Below the pieces are notes generated by a model. The model searched no databases. It was not told the origin of the DNA and saw only the letters and a list, made by a program, of their open reading frames with translations. Shown one piece after another: positions 41,561 to 48,782 of a stretch of DNA of 64,000 nt (positions are counted from its first letter, which is position 1; the number at the start of each line of letters is the position of its first letter). A program made the translations under genes and the position numbers. The stretch comes from Lentzea tibetensis (lineage in GTDB: Bacteria; Actinomycetota; Actinomycetes; Mycobacteriales; Pseudonocardiaceae). The DNA lies in contig NZ_VOBR01000015.1 of the NCBI RefSeq assembly GCF_007845675.1, positions 161,544-225,543 on the forward strand. Reading direction: 5' to 3'.

Positions 41561-42370
41561 TCACCGGTCCGCGCCAGTCGTGACGAAATCGATCAATTGC
41601 TCCACCGAGCCGAGCAGAGGTGACTCCAGGTCGCGGAACCCGCCGACCGCGCCGAGCACCCGCGCCCAGCCCTCGTAGGTCTCTCCCCAGCCGAGCGCGG
41701 CGCACACGCCTTCCTTCCACGGCACGCCGCGCGGCACGACCGGCCACGCCGCGATCCCCACCGCGGACGGCTTCACCGCCTGCCAGATGTCGACGTAGGG
41801 GTGGCCGGTGACCAGGACGTTCTCGTCGCGGATACCGGCGACGAGCCGGGATTCCTTCGAGCCGTCGACGAGGTGGTCGACGAGCACGCCGAGGCGGCGG
41901 CCGGGTCCGGTGCCGAACTCGGCGATCCGGGCGGCGAGCTCGTCGACGCCGTCGAGCGGTTCGACGACGACGCCTTCGACGCGCAGGTCGTGGCCCCAGA
42001 CGCGTTCGACGAGCTCGGCGTCGTGCTTGCCCTCCACCCAGATGCGGCTGTCGCGGGCGGTCCGCGCGCGCAGGCCTTCGACGCGCACCGAACCGGACGC
42101 GCTCGCCTGGGGTTTCTGCGGCTGCGGTGCGGGTTTCACCAGCGTGACGGGCTGTCCGTCGATGAGGAACGCGGCGGGGCGCAGCGGGAAGACGCGGTGG
42201 CCGCCGTGCCGGTCCTCCAGCACGACCTGGCCGTACTCGAACCGGACGACCGCGCCGCAGAACCCCGACGCGGGGTCCTCCACCACCAGGCCCGGCTCGG
42301 CGGGCACCTCGGGCACCTTCTTGCGCTTGGCCTGGGCGAGGACGTCGCGGCCGTAGTCGTGGGATTGCAC
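41561..42370 (-). CDS. DUF3097 family protein
   Basis: 269 residues matching the actinobacterial DUF3097 family: 'DYGRDVLAQAKRKKVPEVPAEPGLVVEDPASGFCGAVV' at the N-terminus and the Toprim-like 'RIWVEGKHDAELVERVWGHDLRVEGVVVEPLDGVDEL' (about 115-150), followed by 'LGVLVDHLVDGSKESRL' and 'VTGHPYVDIWQAVKP'. The acidic residues could bind metal, but the function is unknown. It stands just upstream of the nfeD-SPFH pair on the same strand. Confidence 0.88.
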   Translation of the reverse strand: MQSHDYGRDVLAQAKRKKVPEVPAEPGLVVEDPASGFCGAVVRFEYGQVVLEDRHGGHRVFPLRPAAFLIDGQPVTLVKPAPQPQKPQASASGSVRVEGLRARTARDSRIWVEGKHDAELVERVWGHDLRVEGVVVEPLDGVDELAARIAEFGTGPGRRLGVLVDHLVDGSKESRLVAGIRDENVLVTGHPYVDIWQAVKPSAVGIAAWPVVPRGVPWKEGVCAALGWGETYEGWARVLGAVGGFRDLESPLLGSVEQLIDFVTTGADR

Positions 42371-42436
42371 GACCCGCGACCCTAATCGTCACCCGTCCGG
42401 CTGACGGGCTGCCACGCCGCCCGTGTTCGTCGGAGG

Positions 42437-43183
42437 TCAGGGGAAGAAGGGGCGGAAGGCGTCGCACCACAGGCGCAGCCGGTCGCCGTCGACGACACCG
42501 GAGAGCGCTTCGATGCGCTCGTCGTGGTCGGTGCCCGCGTAGACCATGTCGACCGCGTCGACGGCCGGGTCGCCGATGCAGGGCCGGGGATCGATGGCGA
42601 TGGGCCCGCGGTCGCCGCCGTCGAGCACGTTGCCCAGGTGCAGGTCGCCGTGCAGCAGCTTGGGCTCGACCCGGTCGAGCGCGAGGTCGGCGGCGGCGCG
42701 GTGGTAGGCGTCGACGTCCTTGGTGGTGCGCTTGCGCAGCAGCGCGAAGACGAAGTCGACGCGGTCTTTGAGCGGCTGGAACCCCTCGGCGTCGATGTGC
42801 AGCTCGGCGAGCAGGTCGGGCAGGAAGAAGTCGTCGACCGGGGTGCCGGGTTCGACCGCCTCCAGCAGCAGCGCGCCCGCCGGGAGGTCCTGGTCGAGCA
42901 GGCTCACCATGGAGGGCACGCCGTCCCACGCCTTCAGCGCGCGGTGCTCCGACAGCGCGATGTCGATCTCGGGGGTCAGCTTCAGGATGACCGGTGTGGT
43001 GTCGCGCCAGCAGTAGAACGTGGCGGACGTGCCGCCGGGCATGTGCTTCTCGACCCGCAGCTCCCACTGCTGGGAGAGGTGGTCGACGAGCTCGGGCAGG
43101 CCGTCGATCCAGGTGGTCACGTCCTGACCGAAGCGCCTGATCAGCCGACCGCGCGCGAGCTCGTCCACCAGCATGATCGTCAC
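42437..43183 (-). CDS. Aminoglycoside/hydroxyurea phosphotransferase-like kinase
   Basis: 248 residues of the APH(6)/hydroxyurea kinase group. 'TPVILKLTPEIDIALSEHRALKAWDG' supplies the ATP-site Lys and Glu, 'LLHGDLHLGNVLDGG' the catalytic HGDxxxxN loop, and 'IAIDPRPCIGDPAVD' the metal-binding Asp. It resembles streptomycin 6-kinases, so antibiotic inactivation is possible but not shown. The GTG start at 43183 overlaps the upstream stop (GTGA); ATG 43174 is an alternative. Confidence 0.85.
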   Translation of the reverse strand: MTIMLVDELARGRLIRRFGQDVTTWIDGLPELVDHLSQQWELRVEKHMPGGTSATFYCWRDTTPVILKLTPEIDIALSEHRALKAWDGVPSMVSLLDQDLPAGALLLEAVEPGTPVDDFFLPDLLAELHIDAEGFQPLKDRVDFVFALLRKRTTKDVDAYHRAAADLALDRVEPKLLHGDLHLGNVLDGGDRGPIAIDPRPCIGDPAVDAVDMVYAGTDHDERIEALSGVVDGDRLRLWCDAFRPFFP

Positions 43184-43611
43184 GCTAGCTGGTCGGCCTC
43201 CGCCTGTCTGCGCCATTGGTAGGCGGCGAGCGCGTTGCGCCAGCCCGCGTTGTTGTCGAAGCACTCGTCGAGTACGTGCAGGTCACGTTCGCCGTCGACC
43301 AGGACGACCTTGCCTTCGTGGACCCACGTGCCAGGGGGTAGGACACCGCGCGTCTCGACTGCCAGCACCAGCCGGTCGCACACGAGCCGCTGGGTGCGGC
43401 CACCGTCCTTGTCCACGATCAACGCGGGGGTGTCGATGTCGACAGACTTGACCACCACATCGCGGTACACCCGGACGCCGATCTCGCCCAGATCCGTTTC
43501 GGTGACATCGCCTATGAGATCGACCCGGCCGAACCGCCGCGCCACGTGGGATGCCACAACGGCTCCCACCTGCCCCGTTCCGACGACGATGACCCGTTCG
43601 GTGTAAGCCAT
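43180..43611 (-). CDS. Small Rossmann-fold NAD(P)-binding protein
   Basis: 143 residues. The N-terminal 'ERVIVVGTGQVGAVVASHVARRFGRVDLIGD' is a GxGxxG dinucleotide-binding start like that of lactate/malate dehydrogenases or TrkA-N domains. No catalytic domain follows; the C-terminus is a short strand-helix region ending 'AAYQWRRQAEADQLA'. It may be a regulatory or vestigial domain. It is coupled by GTGA to the kinase gene. Confidence 0.65.
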   Translation of the reverse strand: MAYTERVIVVGTGQVGAVVASHVARRFGRVDLIGDVTETDLGEIGVRVYRDVVVKSVDIDTPALIVDKDGGRTQRLVCDRLVLAVETRGVLPPGTWVHEGKVVLVDGERDLHVLDECFDNNAGWRNALAAYQWRRQAEADQLA

Positions 43612-43853
43612 GTTGCCCGCATTTCCGCATTAAGCATTTCAATTGCGTTTTCGCTGGTCAGAGCAACGTAAACGACTGATCATCTAGGCGTCAATCGCCC
43701 AAACAATGGTGATCTCAATAGGTCTATAACATTCCGTGAGGAATATTTCATTCGGACCCGATCGAGACGCTGCGACAGGAAAAACTGAACCACTCCCGGA
43801 AGGTGTGCGTGGTCACGGTTACCTACTCCGCCATCAGCGATTCGAGGATCTTC
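43612..43853. other. AT-richer divergent promoter region
   Basis: The 242 nt between the Rossmann protein and the 43854 gene are unusually AT-rich for this genome ('TCAATAGGTCTATAACATTC'). They contain ATTCC-GTGA-GGAAT (43731-43744). They probably carry promoters for both directions. A longer GTG 43803 start for the + gene is possible. Confidence 0.45.
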
Positions 43854-44264
43854 ATGACCACTCTCGAACGGTTCGACCTGCGACTGGCCCGGACCTCGCT
43901 GCAATACGCCATCGACTACGGCTGGACGACCGAGGTGGTCGGCACCCGCCTGGTGTTCACCAGGACCGACCACGTCGTCGGCATCGCCGTCCCCGAGACC
44001 GAGGCGGCCCCGATCGTCGCGCACCTCGCGGCGCACCGGCTGTCCTACCCCGTCGTCCGCCTGCCCGAGCGTCCGGACGACGTCGTCTTCCTCGGCACCA
44101 CGCACACGATCTCCAGCGCGCCGTGGCCGCTGGTCGAGGTGTCGCTGCCGCCGAGCCAGACCAGCGAGGGTCCCGTCACCTGGGTCGTGCCGCCGCGCCG
44201 CAGCCCCAACCCGGTGCCCGCGCTGGCGACGCTGCTCGCCGCCATGCGCACCTTCAGCCGCTAG
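43854..44264 (+). CDS. Uncharacterised protein, primase/polymerase-accessory-like
   Basis: 136 residues. It begins 'MTTLERFDLRLARTSLQYAIDYGWTTEVVGTRLVF'; the 'ALQYA..GW.V' style opening resembles the start of bifunctional primase-polymerase domains, but the catalytic residues are absent and the match is weak. The tail is Pro-rich ('PPRRSPNPVPAL'). ATG 43854 has GAGG at the right distance. The stop lies inside the first copy of a 20-nt direct repeat. Confidence 0.5.
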   Translation: MTTLERFDLRLARTSLQYAIDYGWTTEVVGTRLVFTRTDHVVGIAVPETEAAPIVAHLAAHRLSYPVVRLPERPDDVVFLGTTHTISSAPWPLVEVSLPPSQTSEGPVTWVVPPRRSPNPVPALATLLAAMRTFSR

Positions 44265-44315
44265 AACGCCGGCGCTGGAACCCAGGCGCCAGAAGTCAGC
44301 CGCTAGAACGCCGGC
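44254..44315. repeat. 20-nt exact direct repeat spanning two convergent stop codons
   Basis: TCAGCCGCTAGAACGCCGGC occurs at 44254-44273 and again at 44296-44315, a 42-nt period. The first copy holds the stop of the + gene. The second holds the stop of the SCO1664-like minus gene. A small tandem duplication at the convergent 3' ends explains it. Confidence 0.75.
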
Positions 44316-45088
44316 CAGGGAATCGCCGGCCAGTCCCCCGACGGCTCCGGGTGCACGCCAGCGGCCAGCAGCTTGTCCGTGCGTTCCGCGACGGCCCGCA
44401 CCTCAGCGCGGGTCAGGTGCTCGTGCAGCACCTCACCGACGTCACCGTCGAGCGCGGAACGCAGCCGCAGCAACGCCTCCCGCGCCTCACCGGGGATCGC
44501 CTCGCCCAGCCATCCCCACAGCACGGTGCGCAGCTTGTTCTCGGTGTGCAGGCAGATGCCGTGGTCGACGCCGTACACCGCGCCGTCGAGCGCGTGCAGC
44601 ACGTGGCCGCCCTTGCGGTCGGCGTTGTTGACCACCACGTCCAGCACGGACATCAGCCGCATCCGCGGGTGGTCGGCGTGCGCCAGCACCGCGGGCTCGC
44701 CGTAGCGGTCGTGCGCGTGCAGGACGGTGCGCCAGCCCGGTTGCACCTCGGACTGCGCGACGATGTCGACGAGCTCGTCCTCTTCGCGGGTGTCGATCCA
44801 CAGCTGGACCATGCCGGTGCCGAACGGTCCCGGCCGCAGCACGGTCGGCGGCACCAGGCCCAGCCCGGCGGCTTCGGAGATCAGGTACGTGGCGACCTCG
44901 CGGCCGGCGAGCGTGCCGTCGGGGAAGTCCCACAGCGGACGCTCACCGCGCACCGGCTTGTACACGCAGTGCGCGTCGACACCCTCGTGGGTGATCTTGC
45001 CGAACAGCGTGGCGTTCGACGCGTCGACGAGCCTGCCTTCGACCTCGATGCGGCCGTGCGTCAGCAGTTCCACCGCATCGTCGATCAC
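44303..45088 (-). CDS. SCO1664 family protein (PI3/4-kinase-like fold)
   Basis: 261 residues. 'GKITHEGVDAHCVYKPVRGERPLWDFPDGTLAGREVATYLISEAAGLGLVPPT' is the nucleotide-binding region. 'MSVLDVVVNNADRKGGHVL' and 'VYGVDHGICLH' are the kinase-like catalytic and metal motifs. The name comes from Streptomyces coelicolor SCO1664, which lies beside the mycothiol ligase gene mshC; no mshC is present here. The substrate is unknown. The gene starts 3 nt after the DUF3090 stop, so the two are an operon. Confidence 0.88.
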   Translation of the reverse strand: MIDDAVELLTHGRIEVEGRLVDASNATLFGKITHEGVDAHCVYKPVRGERPLWDFPDGTLAGREVATYLISEAAGLGLVPPTVLRPGPFGTGMVQLWIDTREEDELVDIVAQSEVQPGWRTVLHAHDRYGEPAVLAHADHPRMRLMSVLDVVVNNADRKGGHVLHALDGAVYGVDHGICLHTENKLRTVLWGWLGEAIPGEAREALLRLRSALDGDVGEVLHEHLTRAEVRAVAERTDKLLAAGVHPEPSGDWPAIPWPAF

Positions 45089-45091
45089 GCT

Positions 45092-45658
45092 CTACTCCTC
45101 GTCGGAACGCCGGTAGCCGTTCTGCCTCGGGCAGATGTGGCCCTCCGGGTCGAGCGGCTCGGCGCACAGCGGGCACGGCTTGCGGCCCGCGTTCACGACC
45201 CGGTCGGCGCGCTGGGCGAACGCGCGGGCGGCCGTGGGGCTGAGGAACACCCGCACCGCGTCCGGCCCCTCCTCGGTGTCGTCGAGCACGACGGCCTCGT
45301 CGACCTCCTCCTCGGAGATCGCGAGGAGCTCGATCACGACGGCCTTGGACTCGGCGTCCCAGCCCAGTCCCATGGTGCCGACCTTGAACTCCTCCTCGAC
45401 GGGCACGTCGAGCGGGTCGACGTCGAGGTCGTCCGCGGGTGGTTCGTCGGGCACGTCCGCGCCGAACCTGCGGTGCACCTCCTCGAGCAGCGAACCGATG
45501 CGCTCGGCGAGAACGGCGACCTGTTGCTTCTCCAGCGCGACGCTGATCAACCTGCTCTGCTCGGAGGCCTGCAGGTAGAAAACGCGGTCGCCTGGTTGCC
45601 CGACTGTCCCGGCGACGAACCGGTCGGGCTGGCGGAATACGTGAATGACACGAGCCAT
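45092..45658 (-). CDS. DUF3090 family protein with C-terminal zinc ribbon
   Basis: 188 residues. It begins 'MARVIHVFRQPDRFVAGTVGQPGDRVFYLQASEQSRLISVALEKQQVAVLAERI', the DUF3090 core, has an acidic central part, and ends with a Cys4 ribbon 'CPLCAEPLDPEGHICPRQNGYRR'. It is conserved in actinobacteria with SCO1664-like proteins and has unknown function. ATG 45658 is the standard start. It is divergent from the S9 peptidase. Confidence 0.9.
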   Translation of the reverse strand: MARVIHVFRQPDRFVAGTVGQPGDRVFYLQASEQSRLISVALEKQQVAVLAERIGSLLEEVHRRFGADVPDEPPADDLDVDPLDVPVEEEFKVGTMGLGWDAESKAVVIELLAISEEEVDEAVVLDDTEEGPDAVRVFLSPTAARAFAQRADRVVNAGRKPCPLCAEPLDPEGHICPRQNGYRRSDEE

Positions 45659-45737
45659 GGCAGGTACGACCCTAGGCCACGTGGAGATCGTCGGCAGTTC
45701 CTCCCCCCGCATAGGTGCGCGCGTATAGGGTCGGCGT

Positions 45738-47624
45738 GTGGTGAAGATCGCTTCGTACGGCACGTGGACGTCTCCGATCGGTTCCGCCGAGGCCGCAGAG
45801 GCCGGTGGCGGGTTGCAATGGGTCGACCTGCACGGCGCATCGGTGTGGTGGGCGGAGAGCCGTCCAGCCGAGGGTGGCCGGGTGGTTCTGGTCCGTGACG
45901 GCGTCGACGTGCTGCCCGCCCCGTGGAACGCGCGCAACCGCGTGCACGAGTACGGCGGGCGCCCGTGGGTGGTGCTGTCGGACTCGGTGGTGGCGTTCAC
46001 GAACTGGGACGACCAGCGGGTCTACGTGTTCGACCCGGCGGCGCCGCAGCCGCGGCCGATCTCGCCGGAACCCGCGCGCCACCACGGCATCCGCTACGCC
46101 GACCTGACCGCCGGCCCGGACGGCGAGGTGTGGTGCGTGCGGGAGACGATCACCGGTGAGGCGCGCACGGACGTCCGGCGCGAGCTGGTGGCGTTGCCCG
46201 TTTCCGGTGGCGAGCCTCGGGTTCTGGCCGCGTCGCACCACTTCATGTCCGGCCCGAAGATCTCGCCCGACGGCACGCGGTTCGCGTGGCTGGGCTGGAA
46301 CCACCCGCAGATGCCGTGGGACGGCACGGAGTTGTGCGTCGCGACGGTCGGCTCGCCGGACTTCGAGGTGCTCGCCGGTGGTGAGTCCGAGGCGGTGTGC
46401 CAGTTCGAGTGGGAGGGTTCGTCACTGCTGGCGCTGACCGATCCCGATGGCTGGTGGAACCTGTTCCGCGTCGCGCTCGACGGGTCGCGCGAGAACCTGG
46501 CGCCGTGCGCGGAGGAGCTGGGCGGCCCGATGTGGCGGCTGGGCAACCGCTGGTTCGCGTCGCTGGGCGTGGGCCGGTACCTGGTGCTGCGCAGCGGCAG
46601 GCTCGCGGTGCTCGACGAGCGCAGCGGCACGGTCACCGACGTGGAGACCGACCTGCCGACGTGGAGCGCGAACCTCGCGGTGCACGACGGGATCGTGGTC
46701 GACGCCGCCGCCGGGCCCGCGGCGGAGTTCGCGGTGGTGAAGCTGGACCTGTCCAACGGTGAGCTGACGAGGCTGACCGGTGGCGAGCACTCGTTCGCCC
46801 CCTATCTGCCGGTGCCGGTGGAGCGGATGTTCGGCGAGGTGCCCGCCTACGTGTATCCGCCGAGCAACCCCGACTTCGCGGGGCCCGCAGACGAGCTGCC
46901 GCCGTTCGTGGTGCACGTGCACGGCGGGCCGACCGGGCGGGCGCTGCCGACGCTGGACATGGACATCGCGTACTTCACCAGCCGCGGCATCGGTGTGGTG
47001 GCGGTCAACTACGGCGGCTCCACGGGGTACGGGCGGGCGTTCCGCGAGCGGCTGCGCGAGCAGTGGGGCGTGGTGGACGTCGACGACTGCGCCGCGGTCG
47101 CGTTGGGGCTGGCCAAGGAGGGCACCGCGGACCGGGCCCGGCTCGGCATCCGCGGCGGCAGCGCCGGTGGGTGGACTTCGGCGGCGTCGATGACGTCGAC
47201 CGACGTGTACCGGGGCGGCATGATCGCGTTCCCGATCCTCGACCTGGCCGGGTGGACCGGTGACGGCGGGGAGACGCACGACTTCGAGTCCCGCTACGTG
47301 GAGGGGCTGGTCGGGCCGCTGCCCGCGGCCGCGGCCCGGTACGCGGAGCGGTCGCCGTCGAACAAGGTGGACAAGCTCGCCGGGCCGGTGCTGCTGTTGC
47401 AGGGCCTGGAGGACGAGATCTGCCCGCCGGAGCAGGCGGACCGGTTCGTCGCGGCGCTGGACGGCAGCGGGATCCCGCACGCGTACCTGACGTTCGAGGG
47501 TGAGCAGCACGGGTTCCGCATGGCGGCGTCGATCATCGCGGCGCTGGAGGCGGAGCTCTCGTTCTACGGGCAGGTGTTCGGGTTCGTGCCGCCCGGTGTG
47601 CCGGTGCTGGAGCTGCGCCGGTGA
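45738..47624 (+). CDS. Prolyl oligopeptidase family (S9) serine peptidase
   Basis: 628 residues. The N-terminal beta-propeller (about 20-355) is followed by an alpha/beta hydrolase domain with nucleophile Ser475 in 'GIRGGSAGGW', the acid in 'LLQGLEDEICPPEQADRF' (about 553-570) and His591 in 'EGEQHGFRM'. These cytosolic enzymes cleave short peptides after particular residues (acylaminoacyl- or dipeptidyl-peptidase type). The start is GTG 45738 or the next codon, also GTG. A strong terminator follows. Confidence 0.92.
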   Translation: MVKIASYGTWTSPIGSAEAAEAGGGLQWVDLHGASVWWAESRPAEGGRVVLVRDGVDVLPAPWNARNRVHEYGGRPWVVLSDSVVAFTNWDDQRVYVFDPAAPQPRPISPEPARHHGIRYADLTAGPDGEVWCVRETITGEARTDVRRELVALPVSGGEPRVLAASHHFMSGPKISPDGTRFAWLGWNHPQMPWDGTELCVATVGSPDFEVLAGGESEAVCQFEWEGSSLLALTDPDGWWNLFRVALDGSRENLAPCAEELGGPMWRLGNRWFASLGVGRYLVLRSGRLAVLDERSGTVTDVETDLPTWSANLAVHDGIVVDAAAGPAAEFAVVKLDLSNGELTRLTGGEHSFAPYLPVPVERMFGEVPAYVYPPSNPDFAGPADELPPFVVHVHGGPTGRALPTLDMDIAYFTSRGIGVVAVNYGGSTGYGRAFRERLREQWGVVDVDDCAAVALGLAKEGTADRARLGIRGGSAGGWTSAASMTSTDVYRGGMIAFPILDLAGWTGDGGETHDFESRYVEGLVGPLPAAAARYAERSPSNKVDKLAGPVLLLQGLEDEICPPEQADRFVAALDGSGIPHAYLTFEGEQHGFRMAASIIAALEAELSFYGQVFGFVPPGVPVLELRR

Positions 47625-47654
47625 CCTCCGGCCCGCTCTTACGACGATCTTGTG

Positions 47655-47688
47655 CAGAGGTCCCCCGCGCAGGGGGACCCCTGTTTTT
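47655..47688 (+). terminator. Rho-independent terminator after the S9 peptidase
   Basis: CAGAGGTCCCCC and GGGGGACCCCTG form a 12-bp stem with one A/C mismatch and loop GCGCA, followed by TTTTT. It is 30 nt past the S9 stop. A family B repeat follows, as after the terminator at 16233-16265. Confidence 0.88.
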
Positions 47689-47695
47689 CACTCTG

Positions 47696-47748
47696 CCACG
47701 AGACACCGACAGTTCCGGGCCGCGAGAGCGGAGTTGTCCACAGGCTGG
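47696..47748 (+). repeat. Dispersed repeat, family B, copy 2, with DnaA-box-like 9-mer
   Basis: It reads CCACGAGACACCGACAGTTC, then GGGCCG, CGAGAG and CGGAGTTGTCCACAGGC, matching the minus strand of 16162-16224 without the 10-nt insertion. TTGTCCACA lies at 47734-47742. It ends 6 nt before the S66 peptidase ATG, so it also forms that gene's 5' leader. Confidence 0.7.
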
Positions 47749-47754
47749 CCGCCG

Positions 47755-48612
47755 ATGCCGATGACGCTGCGCCGGGGTGACCGGGTGGCGCTGGTGTCGC
47801 CCGCGGGTCCGGCCCCGGCGAACCTGGTCGCGGCCGGGGCGAACATCCTGCGGTCGTGGGGTCTGGACGTCCAGGAGTCCGTGCTCGGCGCCGGGGTGGA
47901 CGCGTTGCCGTACCTGGCTGGCCCGGACTCCGCGCGCGCCGGTGAGCTGACGGCGGCGTGGCGTGACCCGCGGGTGAGCGCGGTGCTGTGTTCGCGCGGC
48001 GGGTACGGGTGCCTGCGCATCGTGGACCAGGTGGACTGGGCGGCGTTGCCGGACAAGCTGTTCGTCGGGTCGAGCGACGTGACGACGCTGCACGCCGAGC
48101 TGTGGGCGTTGGGGCGCATCTCGATCTTCGGGCCGATGCCGGGCACCGAGGCGTTCGTGAACGACCCGGCGGCGCAGGCGCGGTTGCGGCGGGCGTTGTT
48201 CGCGCCGGAGTGGACGTTCCGCGGTGGCGCGCCGCTGGTGGGCGGGGTGGCGCGGGGCGTGCTGGTGGGCGGGAACCTGTCGCTGCTCGCCGCCGCGGTG
48301 GGCGGGCCGAGGTTCATGTTGCCGGACCGGGCGATCCTGCTGCTGGAGGACGTCGCGGAGGAGCCGTACCGGGTGGACCGGATGCTGACGCAGCTGGTGC
48401 GCGCCGGCGGGTTCGACGGGGTCACCGGGATCGTGCTGGGGTCGTGGACGGACTGCGGTGACGTGCTGCCGGTGCTGCGCGACCGGCTGGGGCAGCTGGG
48501 TGTGCCGGTGCTGGCGGACTTCGGGTTCGGGCACTGCGCTGGCCAGCTCAGCCTGCCGCTCGGTGTCCAGGCCGAGCTGGACGCGGATCTGCGGACGCTG
48601 ACTGTTCTTTAG
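47755..48612 (+). CDS. LD-carboxypeptidase (S66 family)
   Basis: 285 residues. The Ser-Glu-His triad of S66 is visible: Ser107 in 'VGSSDVTTLH', Glu in 'ILLLEDVAEEPYRVDRML' and His in 'FGFGHCAGQLSLPLG'. The N-terminal 'LRRGDRVALVSPAGPA' and 'CSRGGYGCLRIVDQVDW' are family hallmarks. The enzyme removes the terminal D-Ala from LD-bonds in murein tetrapeptides (LdcA) or cleaves microcin-like peptides (MccF), and lacks a signal peptide. The leader contains repeat B and no clear ribosome binding site. Confidence 0.92.
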   Translation: MPMTLRRGDRVALVSPAGPAPANLVAAGANILRSWGLDVQESVLGAGVDALPYLAGPDSARAGELTAAWRDPRVSAVLCSRGGYGCLRIVDQVDWAALPDKLFVGSSDVTTLHAELWALGRISIFGPMPGTEAFVNDPAAQARLRRALFAPEWTFRGGAPLVGGVARGVLVGGNLSLLAAAVGGPRFMLPDRAILLLEDVAEEPYRVDRMLTQLVRAGGFDGVTGIVLGSWTDCGDVLPVLRDRLGQLGVPVLADFGFGHCAGQLSLPLGVQAELDADLRTLTVL

Positions 48613-48650
48613 GGCTCACCCAGTCGAGGAATGCGGCCTGCAAAAGGCGA

Positions 48651-48678
48651 AGGCAAGGAGTTCACTCACTCCTTGCCT
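48651..48678 (+). terminator. Hairpin terminator after the S66 peptidase
   Basis: AGGCAAGGAG (48651-48660) pairs perfectly with CTCCTTGCCT (48669-48678) around an 8-nt loop, followed by CTTTC. It separates the S66 gene from the rifamycin resistance promoter. Confidence 0.75.
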
Positions 48679-48699
48679 CTTTCAACATATAGCGCACCG

Positions 48700-48720
48700 G
48701 GGGCCTTGCGGCAAGGCCCC
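48700..48720 (+). promoter_or_regulatory. Rifamycin-associated element (RAE)-like inverted repeat
   Basis: Arms GGGGCCTTG and CAAGGCCCC flank CGG. This closely matches the published RAE, as I recall it, a conserved 19-bp inverted repeat upstream of rifamycin-inactivating genes in actinomycetes. It lies 62 nt before the rph start, with CATATA (48686-48691) just upstream as a possible -10. It probably makes rph rifamycin-inducible. Confidence 0.82.
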
Positions 48721-48782
48721 GGTCGTGCCGCAGAATCTCCGGCCGAAGCCAGAACCTGCCGAAATGGGGTGTCGGTAAGAAC

